Shown: one piece after another, positions 1-8,200 of the stretch
How the letters are laid out: each line of letters opens with the position of its first letter
Numbering within the stretch: the stretch's first letter is position 1
NCBI GenBank assembly: GCA_042091375.1
Contig: JBELHO010000073.1
Location: 1-11,897 of the forward strand
DNA: 11,897 nucleotides
Origin: JBELHO01 sp042091375
GTDB lineage: Bacteria > Pseudomonadota > Gammaproteobacteria > Enterobacterales > Alteromonadaceae
Direction: 5' to 3'
Made by a program: the position numbers and the translations under genes
Notes under the pieces: model-generated
Told to the model about the DNA's origin: nothing
The model's input: only the letters and a program-made list of their open reading frames with translations
Database searches by the model: none

Positions 1-8
1 TGACAGGG

Positions 9-1094
9 TTATTCAATTGTTAAGCTTTGTCTTTCAACGAGAAAGTCAAAGGTCATGTCCGATAAACTTTTGCCCTCTAGTGTTGCTGACCAAGCGCCAT
101 GCCCCTCGCCTTGCAAAGTAACGAGTTGGTTGTATATGCCCAGCGGATCATAAATACCCTGCAATTCGGTTGCTTCAGAATAGGGTGTCGATGGGTTTAT
201 GTCATTGGTACCATGCGCCATGAATAATTCAGGGTCGTTGCTATCGTATAAATACAATCCATATACTGCTTCGAACAGTTCTAATTTTATATTGGAGCCC
301 CAGAAGTAGATCATGCTTTTAACCTTGTAGGTCTGCTCTAAGTTTGTGGTGGACAACGTTGGATCGTCAGCCATAGAAATTTCATCTGTAAAGTTTTCGC
401 GATCTGAAATGCCTAATGTAATGGCGGTAATTGCTCCCGCTGAGGCTCCTCCAACACTGATGAAGTCGGTGTTTATATGATAGGTTTCGGAGTTAGCGAC
501 AATCCAGCGCAGCGCAGCTTTTGCATCCCTTTGCGCCATGTACATCGCAATGACTTGTTCAAACTGTTTTGCTGTTTCAGCTCCTTGCAGGGCATGTTCA
601 ATCCATTCTTGCGGTGCAATGCCTTGGTAAAAGTTGAGTAACTGTTCGCTAGACATATCTGCGATGGTAATTAATTCTTCTGCTGTTCTGTAATCGACGG
701 AAACAAAAACCCATCCTCTTGAGGCATAATAGCTAGCCATATCGATAATTTCTGGCTTGGTCTTAGTGCCTCCAGTAAATCCACCACCGTGAATGAACAT
801 GAATACCGGTCTGTTGGTAGCGTTATTATTGGGGTAATAAACATCGAGTTTAAGTGGTATTGCCACAGGGGTTGTACTTGCATCACTGTGGCTAAGCCCT
901 TGTGCGTAGGTGATATCGTCATCTACAAAGGTGAGATAAGTCGATTGCCCTGTCACTATTGGCACAGTATTATCTGGCAGTGGTTGAAATGCAGCCGCGT
1001 CGCTGTTGTCATCCCCTCCAGTTCCACCTCCACAACCGAGCAAAACTGATAGTACAGCGTATATTAATAAATGATTAATTCGCTTTAGTAACAT
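9..1094 (-). CDS. Lipoprotein alpha/beta hydrolase (carboxylesterase / BD-FAE-like)
   Basis: Predicted secreted esterase of the alpha/beta-hydrolase fold; the substrate cannot be read from the sequence. A hydrophobic N-terminus ends in a lipobox, LLGC, with Cys21 as the lipidation site. It is followed by a Gly/Asp-rich linker with Gly at +2, so no Asp-type inner-membrane retention signal; an outer-membrane lipoprotein facing the periplasm is likely. The oxyanion-hole motif HGGG is at residues 102-105, the nucleophile elbow GASAG at 216-220 (Ser218), a probable acid Asp298 in HGTND, and the catalytic His332 in GEGHG. All triad elements are present, so the gene looks intact. At 361 residues it is slightly longer than the usual family members because of the lipoprotein leader and an insert around residues 140-190. 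GAGG-like Shine-Dalgarno sequence precedes the ATG. It is probably monocistronic and unrelated to the exopolysaccharide genes. Family call is firm; substrate unknown. Confidence 0.88.
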   Translation of the reverse strand: MLLKRINHLLIYAVLSVLLGCGGGTGGDDNSDAAAFQPLPDNTVPIVTGQSTYLTFVDDDITYAQGLSHSDASTTPVAIPLKLDVYYPNNNATNRPVFMFIHGGGFTGGTKTKPEIIDMASYYASRGWVFVSVDYRTAEELITIADMSSEQLLNFYQGIAPQEWIEHALQGAETAKQFEQVIAMYMAQRDAKAALRWIVANSETYHINTDFISVGGASAGAITAITLGISDRENFTDEISMADDPTLSTTNLEQTYKVKSMIYFWGSNIKLELFEAVYGLYLYDSNDPELFMAHGTNDINPSTPYSEATELQGIYDPLGIYNQLVTLQGEGHGAWSATLEGKSLSDMTFDFLVERQSLTIE

Positions 1095-1215
1095 AACTCA
1101 ACCCCTCAATAAACGGCTGTTAATACTCTAGTGCTGATGATTTACTCAGGCTGGCACACAGGCTTATTGGCTTTATTCAATTGCAATTAAGCATACTCCC
1201 GGCAGAGTTGGGCTG

Positions 1216-1245
1216 TCTATAGTCGCTGCGTAAAGGTTGTGTAAA
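1216..1245 (-). promoter_or_regulatory. Candidate sigma-70 promoter of the lipoprotein hydrolase
   Basis: Read on the minus strand, TTTACA (1240-1245, five of six to the -35 consensus) and TATAGA (1216-1221, four of six to the -10) are separated by 18 bp. This gives a leader of roughly 115 nt before the ATG at 1094. It is the best-scoring pair I found by eye in this gap; no transcription data support it. Confidence 0.35.
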
Positions 1246-1262
1246 GGTTGTCTAAAGAATGC
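1230..1262 (+). promoter_or_regulatory. 11-bp direct repeat resembling a CpxR box
   Basis: The 11-mer GTAAAGGTTGT occurs twice head to tail (1230-1240, 1241-1251), followed by a decayed third copy beginning CTAAAG (1252-1262). The core reads GTAAA-N6-GTAAA, close to the E. coli CpxR consensus GTAAA-N5-GTAAA (spacings of 4-8 are reported). One turn of helix between half-sites is typical of OmpR-family response regulators. It overlaps the candidate -35 of the hydrolase gene. The regulator assignment is inference. Confidence 0.4.
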
Positions 1263-1558
1263 TAATGAAGCGGGTCATATTTAAGACACAGTAATGCTTG
1301 CCTATGGTTCTAAAGCCAAAATAAAAATACATTTTGATGAATCGCAAGACTGGCCAGCTATGGGCGTAAAAGATTGTAAAATCAAGATGATCGAACTCGA
1401 AAATACAGTCTTGTAGCTTGCCAAAAAACAAATTAACAGGACACCTGACGCTTGTTTGATCATGCTTTACACCGCAATTTTAACAAGCGTTACTTACACT
1501 GTTCATTGAGTTACTTAAAAAGTAGTGGAAAACAGATAAAAAGCCCAATGCAAGAGCT
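1263..1558. other. Intergenic stretch without a supported gene
   Basis: Between the repeat upstream of the hydrolase and the 3' end of the DUF3667 gene I find no convincing coding region. The longest orderly reading is a 40-codon plus-strand ORF at 1294-1416, which has no clear ribosome binding site. A 60-codon ORF starting at 1452 runs into the DUF3667 gene on the opposite strand and is not credible. Confidence 0.5.
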
Positions 1559-1576
1559 AGGTCAAAGAGTTGACCT
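1559..1576 (-). terminator. Hairpin 14 nt after the DUF3667 stop, possible terminator
   Basis: A perfect 7-bp inverted repeat (AGGTCAA / TTGACCT) with a 4-nt loop lies just beyond the stop codon of the DUF3667 gene. On the minus strand the nearest T-run comes about 20 nt after the stem, so it is not a classic intrinsic terminator. On the plus strand it is followed by T-rich sequence. It may simply stabilise the 3' end. Confidence 0.3.
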
Positions 1577-1589
1577 CATTGAGGCTGTT

Positions 1590-2462
1590 TTATTGTATTT
1601 TTATTGCAATCCCCAGAGCTATCACCAGACTTAACAGAAAAGTTGCAAAAGTCAGTAAGAGTGCAAAGAAAGACGCAACACCACTGTGATGAGCTTTCTC
1701 ATAAAAACCTCGACATGATAGCCAACCAAATACTAAGCATAGTGCAAACGATACTGGCGCATGAAAATCAGGGTTGGTCGTCATGCTGATAAAACCCAGT
1801 AGTCCAGTACACATGATGAAATGGCCCATAGTATAAAAGGCGAAAACTAGAGTTTCAGCTGTGTTATAGGCTTGTCGATGCTTTTTAGAAAATAGCCGCA
1901 GATAAAGAGCAAAGGGAATACAGAAGAAAAGAATGCCTAGGTAAGTATAGCCTTGGTTAATAACCGATAAATACAAATCGGCATACTTTTCTAGGGCGTT
2001 ATCTCCTAATGCAGCTTGCAAACCTGCAACCGTTTCAGGCGTTTGCTGCATTTGAGCGATCATTTTTTCAGTTATCACATGACCAAACACAAACAGCATG
2101 AGCAGTTGAGTCGCCGTACCGATCAAGTAATAGGTTAGCGGGTTAGTAAAAATAACCCGTTGCCCTTTGACGTGCAGCCTTGCAACTGAACCAGGTGATT
2201 TAAAATGTTGTAAAAAGGTATAAAAAAAGCCCTTATCAAGGTTTAGCCATTGCGCAGGCATATCAATAAGAAGCATTTTTAACGATAAACGCTCTGCTCG
2301 ATGACGCTGTCCACACCTCGGGCAAAATTGCCCCTCAAAAGAGGTTTCGCAGTTTGAACATGTCGTCGAATGGACGATTTCTTGATCTAAGACTTTTACT
2401 GGATCCACAATGTTAGCTCTATTGTTATTATTATTGAGTGAAACATAACCTAGGCTACTCAT
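1590..2462 (-). CDS. DUF3667 zinc-ribbon membrane protein
   Basis: Integral membrane protein of unknown function. An N-terminal zinc ribbon is formed by CSNC (Cys35, Cys38) and CPRC (Cys47, Cys50). The DUF3667 core follows, with the family-typical segment LDKGFFYTFL (75-84), FKSPGSVARLHVKGQR (87-102) and FTNPLTYYLI (105-114). About five hydrophobic segments then follow (approximately 109-130, 170-192, 201-226, 236-254, 261-287). The 290-residue length fits the family. The start is the only ATG ahead of the zinc ribbon; its Shine-Dalgarno is weak. The first residues include a run of five Asn encoded by an AAT-type trinucleotide repeat, which is likely variable between strains. Neighbours give no functional clue: a toxin remnant lies upstream on the other strand and the hydrolase gene lies downstream with its own candidate promoter. 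The family assignment rests on the zinc ribbon plus the FTNP region. Confidence 0.85.
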   Translation of the reverse strand: MSSLGYVSLNNNNNRANIVDPVKVLDQEIVHSTTCSNCETSFEGQFCPRCGQRHRAERLSLKMLLIDMPAQWLNLDKGFFYTFLQHFKSPGSVARLHVKGQRVIFTNPLTYYLIGTATQLLMLFVFGHVITEKMIAQMQQTPETVAGLQAALGDNALEKYADLYLSVINQGYTYLGILFFCIPFALYLRLFSKKHRQAYNTAETLVFAFYTMGHFIMCTGLLGFISMTTNPDFHAPVSFALCLVFGWLSCRGFYEKAHHSGVASFFALLLTFATFLLSLVIALGIAIKIQ

Positions 2463-2498
2463 GGCTTAGAAATATAGACCAACAACCTAGACACTTCT

Positions 2499-2519
2499 CG
2501 GCGATATTTAGTATCGCTG
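2499..2519. promoter_or_regulatory. Inverted repeat over the -10 of the DUF3667 promoter
   Basis: CGGCGATA and TATCGCTG form an 8-bp inverted repeat (one G-T pair) around a 5-base centre, TTTAG. It covers the candidate -10 element, the position expected for a repressor operator. In RNA it would form a hairpin in the first nucleotides of the leader. Either reading is inference. Confidence 0.35.
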
Positions 2520-2538
2520 TTTCTACTTTATAGATCAA
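2510..2538 (-). promoter_or_regulatory. Candidate promoter of the DUF3667 gene
   Basis: Minus-strand TTGATC (2533-2538) and GATACT (2510-2515) are separated by exactly 17 bp, each matching four of six consensus positions. The predicted transcript start is about 40 nt before the ATG. This is prediction by eye only. Confidence 0.35.
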
Positions 2539-2578
2539 AACAGCGTATTGGAACCCTATTGTTGTTGTTGTTGATGTT

Positions 2579-2845
2579 TTGGTTTGTATTTGCAAAACAT
2601 CTGTATGCAAAACATCTGTATTCAAAACAAAGTGTTTAAGCTATTTAGCACAAGATGATGCAGCTCAGGCTTTGCTCACTGCAAGGTTAATTGAGGAAGA
2701 ACCACACAGAATAAACTTAGCATTTATTTCGCTAGTGACCTTGGTTGAAATCGTCCAAGTGCTCAAGTCTTGTTATCACCCGTCGAAAGAAGACATATGC
2801 AATACCATTAGAATGATTTTAGGAACAAAATTTTCATCAAAATAA
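2579..2845 (+). pseudogene. Decayed PIN-domain (VapC-like) toxin fragment
   Basis: The only plus-strand reading with protein-family character. Residues 22-27 (YLAQDD) and the following AAQALLTARLIEEE, FISLVTLVEIVQVL and the Cys-Tyr/KEDIC stretch match the first half of PIN-domain ribonucleases of the VapC type (family pattern DTNVLxRYLxQDD, then SxVTLVExVWVL). The catalytic Asp of the DTN motif is gone (KTKCLS stands in its place), while the second acidic residue (Glu57) survives. A TAA stops the frame before the C-terminal half that carries the remaining acidic residues. The reading upstream of residue 20 is low-complexity repeat DNA, not a native N-terminus, and no antitoxin gene precedes it. 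I therefore read it as a remnant, not a working toxin. It is convergent with wecB and divergent from the DUF3667 gene. Confidence 0.6.
2585..2631 (+). repeat. Threefold tandem repeat of about 15 bp
   Basis: TGTATTTGCAAAACATC (17 bp), TGTATGCAAAACATC (15 bp) and TGTATTCAAAACAAA (15 bp) follow each other directly. It sits just where the recognisable PIN-domain remnant should begin. A (TTG)5 run at 2559-2573 lies immediately upstream. Slippage-type repeats of this kind may have replaced the original 5' end of the toxin gene. Confidence 0.6.
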
Positions 2846-2936
2846 CAGCTCACCATGCTGAACATACTATTTGAGATTTTGTTCATTAATTTAACCGTAT
2901 GCCATTTTGGTGTTTCAAGTGACAGTTGTTGGGCAG

Positions 2937-4097
2937 TTAATCCGCACTAGCTGATACACTAGCTGATGCACTAGCTGAGGCACTGATCAGCTTATCGACG
3001 ATCCGAGCGCAGGCATTGCCATCGCCATAGGGGTTATGTGCTCTCGCCATGGTGTTATAGACTGTCTCATTATCTAGCAACTCAAGTGTGCTGCGAGTAA
3101 TATTATCAATATCAGTACCCACTAGTTTTACTGTACCTGCTGCCACTGCCTCAGGCCGCTCAGTTGTGTCACGCATCACCAATACAGGCTTGCCCAGCGA
3201 TGGCGCTTCTTCTTGAACACCACCAGAGTCGGTGATGATCAAATAACTGCGATCCATTAAGTACACAAAGGGCAAATAGTCTTGAGGCTCAATTAAAATG
3301 ATGTTGTCATGCTTAGCCAGTAAGCGATTTACTGGCTCTCTAACATTGGGGTTCATGTGCATGGGGTAGAGAATTTGCACGTCTTTGCGTTGCTCAGCGA
3401 GATCAGACAAGGCGGTGCAAATGCGCTCAAAGCCGTCACCAAAACTTTCCCGGCGATGCCCTGTCACTAAAATCAGCTTTTTAGTTTGATCTAAAAAGTT
3501 AAATTTGTTTGCAAACAGTTGCTGCATTGCGAGATCTTTACTCAGTTTCTCTTTGATCCACAAAAGCGCATCGATGACGGTATTTCCGGTGACGGTTATT
3601 GCGCTGTCGTTCACATTCTCTGTTAATAGGTTCTGTTTTGACAGTGCCGTAGGGGCAAAGTGAAAATCGGCTAATACGCCAGTAAGCTGGCGATTGGCTT
3701 CTTCTGGCCAAGGAGATCGCAAATTACCGGTTCTCAGCCCAGCTTCAACATGGCCGACAGCAATTTGTTGATAAAAGGCTGCTAATGAGGCCGCAAAGGT
3801 GGTGGTGGTATCGCCGTGCACCAGCACAATATCTGGCTTAAAATCTTCTAATACTGGCTTCAAACCGGTTAATATACGACTGGTCACGTCATATAAGTCT
3901 TGCCCTGCCTGCATAATATTGAGGTCATGATCAGGGGTGATTTCAAAGAGTTCGAGTACCTGATCTAACATCTGCCGATGCTGGCCAGTCACACAGACTT
4001 TTGCTTGTAACTGATCAGATGCCGCCAACGCATGCACCAATGGCGCCATTTTGATGGCTTCTGGTCGAGTACCAAATACGGTGAGCACTTTTTTCAT
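2937..4097 (-). CDS. wecB: UDP-N-acetylglucosamine 2-epimerase (non-hydrolysing)
   Basis: Cytoplasmic enzyme interconverting UDP-GlcNAc and UDP-ManNAc. The sequence is a clear WecB: FGTRPEAIKMAPL at the N-terminus (Lys16), HGDTTTT (Asp96), VGHVEAGLRTG (Glu118), SPWPEE (Glu132), TGHRRESFG (His214) and the UDP-binding SGGVQEE region, all at positions equivalent to the catalytic residues of the E. coli enzyme. I place the start at the internal ATG at 4097 (MKKVLTVFG): CAGGA lies 5 nt before it, whereas the ATG seven codons upstream (4118) lacks a Shine-Dalgarno. This gives 386 residues. The C-terminus carries an unusual Ser-Ala repeat tail encoded by a 12-bp tandem repeat. No wecC follows, so the product is probably used as UDP-ManNAc. 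Its position next to nfrB, nfrA and the DUF4434 gene suggests it feeds that synthase; a 258-bp gap leaves room for its own promoter. Confidence 0.97.
   Translation of the reverse strand: MKKVLTVFGTRPEAIKMAPLVHALAASDQLQAKVCVTGQHRQMLDQVLELFEITPDHDLNIMQAGQDLYDVTSRILTGLKPVLEDFKPDIVLVHGDTTTTFAASLAAFYQQIAVGHVEAGLRTGNLRSPWPEEANRQLTGVLADFHFAPTALSKQNLLTENVNDSAITVTGNTVIDALLWIKEKLSKDLAMQQLFANKFNFLDQTKKLILVTGHRRESFGDGFERICTALSDLAEQRKDVQILYPMHMNPNVREPVNRLLAKHDNIILIEPQDYLPFVYLMDRSYLIITDSGGVQEEAPSLGKPVLVMRDTTERPEAVAAGTVKLVGTDIDNITRSTLELLDNETVYNTMARAHNPYGDGNACARIVDKLISASASASASVSASAD
2944..2991 (-). repeat. 12-bp tandem repeat encoding the Ser-Ala tail of WecB
   Basis: Four consecutive 12-bp units on the plus strand (GCACTAGCTGAT and variants, at 2944, 2956, 2968 and 2980) encode an alternating Ser-Ala run with one Val at the end of WecB. 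The last unit is the most diverged. Copy number changes would add or remove four residues without shifting frame. Confidence 0.85.
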
Positions 4098-4145
4098 TAT
4101 ATTCCTGTCAATAGTCATTTAGCGGGGACGAGCATATTTCGCTGC

Positions 4146-4171
4146 GAGAATTCTCTGCGAATAAAGCAGAG
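4146..4171 (-). promoter_or_regulatory. Overlapping palindrome and hairpin in the wecB leader
   Basis: GAGAATTCTC (4146-4155) is a perfect palindrome. It overlaps a second inverted repeat, CTCTGC with GCAGAG around a 7-base loop (4153-4171). Both lie 50-75 nt before the preferred wecB start. There is no adjacent T-run, so neither is a standard terminator; the two stems are mutually exclusive in RNA. Function unknown. Confidence 0.3.
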
Positions 4172-4355
4172 TAACGGCATGGTTTTCAAGTCTTAGTGTG
4201 TTGAAAAAGGTGACGAGTGACACTACAAATTCCATTTTTACAGCTAATTCATCCAGTTGAGTTACGTATCTGGATCTTACATCAGGGCATTAATATACAC
4301 TTATCTGCGTCGCTTGCCTACTCAAATACTATGCATTAGCGACAGCCCGTTTTTG

Positions 4356-5201
4356 TCATTTAAATGGGCTAAATGGCAGGTACCTCAGCGAAAAGGTGAT
4401 GGCTTTGTGACAGCTTGTCGGGATATTGTTTGCTGACTTAACTGCACGTGCCGAGAATGGTGAGCCGGCTGTTGAGGTTTGCTGAAAGTTTTCATTGATC
4501 ACCGCAAAGTCGCAATTCATTTGTGTTATTAGCTGTTCAGCAGCCGTGCTTTTGTTGAGTCCATTGCCCCGTTGCAGCCAGACCTCAAAACCCAAATTTT
4601 GCAGGTTATGCAGATCTGCCAGGCCTTGTTCGACAGAGGTGTTTTGTCCCAAAAAATAACTGATCACAGTAGGTTTTTTGTTAAGCTCAACAAATTTTTT
4701 CAGCAAATCTAGGTGTTTATGGTGGTTGTGCTCGGCCTTGAGGTAGCGGTGGGTGAGTTCGGTTGGCAGATACCAGCCGAGCAGTTGCTGTTGGCTTATG
4801 ACCTTTTGAATTTGCAGTTTCGCCAGTAGATGTTGATTTTCTCTGATCACTTTTTCAAAGTAGTGGTGGTTAGCGGTATTGTTTTGCTCCATGGTTTGAT
4901 AGTAGTCATCAGGTATGTATAAACCCAACCAGAATTTGAAGCCTTTCGACGAGGCATAATTGATTGGTTGTTTGATAAAACTGTGTTGTCGCCAAAAGTT
5001 AACCGAGCCGTATTGACTCCATTGAATGACAATTTCCCGATAACCTTGGCTGTGCAGTGTATCGATCAGTGCTTGCCACTGCTCGAGTGTTACCCTTGCG
5101 TCTTTGTTGAGGGGTTGATAAATGATGGTTTTGCCGCGGCTATCAAAACTAAATATCAGCATTAAGCCAATGAATACTAAACACAAAACACTTTTAACCA
5201 T
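4356..5201 (-). CDS. ybcH: Exported DUF4434/YbcH-like TIM-barrel protein
   Basis: Third gene of the nfrB-nfrA group, in the same position as ybcH in E. coli. A signal peptide or N-terminal anchor (hydrophobic residues 4-18, preceded by Lys3) sends it to the periplasm. The body reads as a DUF4434-type (beta/alpha)8 barrel: EIVIQWSQYG (57-66), FKFWLGLYIPDD (88-99) and GWYLPTEL (142-149), where Glu148 sits at the barrel end in the manner of a glycosidase acid residue. YISYFLGQ-type and FEVWLQRG strands follow (around 179-186 and 205-212). At 281 residues it is about the expected length. The ATG is supported by GGAG 5 nt upstream, and only 13 bp separate it from the nfrA stop, so co-transcription is likely. 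A role in trimming or processing the exported glycan is plausible but is inferred only from fold and context. The symbol is by synteny and similarity, not by biochemical proof. Confidence 0.7.
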   Translation of the reverse strand: MVKSVLCLVFIGLMLIFSFDSRGKTIIYQPLNKDARVTLEQWQALIDTLHSQGYREIVIQWSQYGSVNFWRQHSFIKQPINYASSKGFKFWLGLYIPDDYYQTMEQNNTANHHYFEKVIRENQHLLAKLQIQKVISQQQLLGWYLPTELTHRYLKAEHNHHKHLDLLKKFVELNKKPTVISYFLGQNTSVEQGLADLHNLQNLGFEVWLQRGNGLNKSTAAEQLITQMNCDFAVINENFQQTSTAGSPFSARAVKSANNIPTSCHKAITFSLRYLPFSPFK

Positions 5202-5214
5202 CTTAGCTCCACAC
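5202..5214 (-). promoter_or_regulatory. Ribosome binding site of the ybcH-like gene
   Basis: The 13-nt gap after the nfrA stop contains GGAG placed 5 nt before the ATG, with no room for a promoter. This supports the start and a joint transcript with nfrA. Confidence 0.7.
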
Positions 5215-8200
5215 TTAATATTGATAACTGGCGATCAAAAATAAACTACTGTTATCTTTGGTCAAATCGCCAGCGACTTTATAGCGCCACTCAAGTGCTA
5301 AACCATAGCGATGCACTGGATCAAAAGGAGAATCTGGATTTGTGTAGAGTTGCCATTGCACCCCTAGCCCCACAGATGTTTGGTCAAGGCTAGATTTGCC
5401 ATTCACTGAAGTTTGTGATTTGCGAATGTCGTACTGCGCTACCCCGTAAAACTTGAGTGTTTGCCTACTTTCAGTCTCTAAGGGATAGGCACGACCTAGA
5501 TCGGCTCTTGCAGATCCTAAAAACTGATCAGACTCTGGTAACCATAACATTTCAAAATACACTTCTCTTTCCCACCACTCCTCTTCAAAACGCCAGTCTT
5601 GACGCCATTTTCCTTGGTTAAGCATGTCACCATTGATGCGCACAAGTCCTTCCCAGTCACCAGAGAAAAAACGCTGCCCCCCCAGAGAGCCTTTCACATT
5701 ATACTGATCAAATGGTTTATAAGTGACACCGAATTCCTTACTCCAATCATTTAATGGGCTGTGGTCGTCGCCATTACCTGATAGTTGGCCATAAACCGAC
5801 CACCTTTTAGTTAACGGGTTAGGGTAATACTCTGCTCTGGCTGTTATATTATTGGTAGGAGGCTCAGTGAGTTGCTCACCGTTATTACCGATCAAAAACA
5901 CTTCTCCCAATATCCCCCCTGTGCCTTGAGATGCAGTCATATTAAACCGCCAGTGTTGCGACAGATCGCGATAGTATTCGTATAGTAAATACGACATGGC
6001 TGCTCCCCTTGGCGAAGGATCTGTACTTTCGGTTGCTATACTTTTAGTAATATACGCAAGTGCCGCTGGGTGATCTTGGTTGGCGGCGGCTAAATAGCCG
6101 AGTTGCTCCCACATGCGGGTATCGACATGGTCACTGCTAGCAATGACTTGTTTCATGATTTGCAAAGCTTGCTGTTTTTGAATATCAACTAAGCTGTAGG
6201 CATACGCCAATTTAAAGGAATTATTGTCGGGTGCTTTTTCAGAGGCTATTTGCCAAGCTCTGGCGGCTTTCGCCCCTTGCTCGGTGCGCTGATATATTGT
6301 CGCTTGCCTAGCCCATTGCAGTGCGCTCAGATCGCCTTTTAATACCAGCAGTTGTTGCGACAAGGTTTGTGCTGTTGAATATTGTTGTTGTTGAATAGCT
6401 AACTCAATACCAAAATCTAACCAAGCTTCATTGTCGGCTTTTGCCAGCTGCCAATAGGCTTGGCTTTGTTGATAATTGCTCTGCTGGTAAGTGAGTTGCG
6501 CGGCAAATAAATAGTCTTGTTGAGACCAAGCTGATTTTGCTATTTGCTCTAGGTTTGCAATGGCATGGTCTAGCTCACCTATTTCTGCCTGTGCCAGTGC
6601 CATGGATCGCAAGTTGTTGTCATTGGGGGCGAGTTTTTGAGCTTGCTGCCAATAGGTTAACGCCAATGCCTGATCGCTTGCTGCCGTGCACAGTGCCCGA
6701 GTCTGAAAACTCTGTGCCGAGGCAACAGTTGCCCTAGCAAGTACTTGTTGGGCAAGTTGACAATGGCCATAGACGCGAAGCAACTCGGCGACGGCGTCGA
6801 AATTATTGGTTAATTTGCCGAGACTGCTTATAACCCGTTCATTTATACCAGGGCTATTGGTTGGGTATAAGCTGAGCAACCGAGCAACTAGCAAGGCTGG
6901 CATATCGGTTGGGCTTGTTAATAAGCGTTTTTCAAGTAAAGCCAAGGCTGCGCCGGCTTGACTGTGTTGGCTTTGTAAAAATGTCACCTTGTCTAGGGTG
7001 GTGTCAGTTGCTGAGCGCAGGTAAAGCTTTTCCCAGTATTTTATCGCTTGCTCAGTATTGCCAATTTTCTCGTAACTGATGGCGAGTTGTTCGAGGTATT
7101 TGTGTTGCTTGTTGCTGCGTAGAATTTCGGTAATGGCCATTGGGTAGTCTTTATTGCCGATATGGCGGTCTATGAGCAATTCACTGAGTTCAGCGGTATG
7201 GCTAGTATTGGCTAACACTAACTCTTGCAGTTCAGCGGTGCTCAGGATCGACGATGCATAGCTGATCCAAGTCGATGTTTGCATGGTTTCACGGCAATTA
7301 ATAAGCTGTTCACTGGCCTTAGCCCTCCAGTCAAATGACAAGGCCAAATCAATGCGCTGTTGGCAGCCAGCATTGAGTTGCGCAAGCACCGAAAATGCCG
7401 ACTCTCGATCTTTATTTTGGATCGCAAATTCAAGTTGTTGTTGCAGAATTTGCGGCGATAATTGCCGATGTGCTGCCAGCCAGGCAAACGCCTTTTCGGT
7501 GGCTTGCTGATCTTTATTGGCAATACTGGTTTGCAAGTATTGATTGTAAACATCGACACTCAAGGGATCATCAGGGCGTTGGTTGGCGTAGTCCAGTGCC
7601 TTGTTAACATTGTTATTTTTAAGTAGTGACAACACATAAATTCGCGTTAACTGAGGGGTTATTTGCTGTGTATCTAAGCTTTGATATGTCTGCTGCACTG
7701 CTGCGTTGTTACCCAGTTTGTCGGCAAGTATTATCTTGGTTGTCAGCAGCTCTGTGGATTTGACTTCTATCGATTGCAGCCAGTGATATAATTTTGCTTC
7801 TTGACCGGTGCCGATCAAATGCCCGGCAACAGTACTAAACCATTGTTCACGCTGAGCTTCAGGTGCTTGCTGTAATATCGATTTTAGCTTTGCTGAAAAC
7901 CCTAGCTCATCGTGTTTAATTTGACTCTCGATAAGCCTGGCCAATAGATTGCCTCTTGCTGCATCAGGCAAGGACTCATATACGCTTAAGGCTTGTTGAT
8001 GTTGCTTATTGGCAACTAAATATTCAAACAATAGAATTTGATAGGGAGAGTGCTGTGGGGCAATGGCTATTGCTTTTTTGATCTCGACAATAGCATTTGC
8101 ATAGTCGTTTGCCGCTTGATAACGATAGGCTTTTTCAAGGTAAGGATAAGAGACAAATTTCTGTTGATCACTGATCGCCTGCTCGGCAATAACTGTAGTT

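Noticed and set aside
1294..1416. 40-codon plus-strand ORF beginning MLAYGSKAKIK
   Set aside because: Its composition looks plausible, but there is no clear Shine-Dalgarno, no recognised family and no context; ORFs of this size are expected by chance.
1452..1634. 60-codon plus-strand ORF
   Set aside because: It has no family resemblance, runs over a hairpin and into the 3' end of the DUF3667 gene on the other strand, and lacks a ribosome binding site.
4344..4370. 9-bp inverted repeat (AGCCCGTTT / AAATGGGCT) at the end of the ybcH-like gene as a terminator
   Set aside because: It overlaps the last codons, contains a wobble pair and is not followed by a T-run on the minus strand. It may be a weak 3' structure but not a supported intrinsic terminator.
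6537..7607. Several open frames antisense to or out of frame with nfrA
   Set aside because: They are shadows of the long, clearly coding nfrA frame and show no independent start signals or family features.
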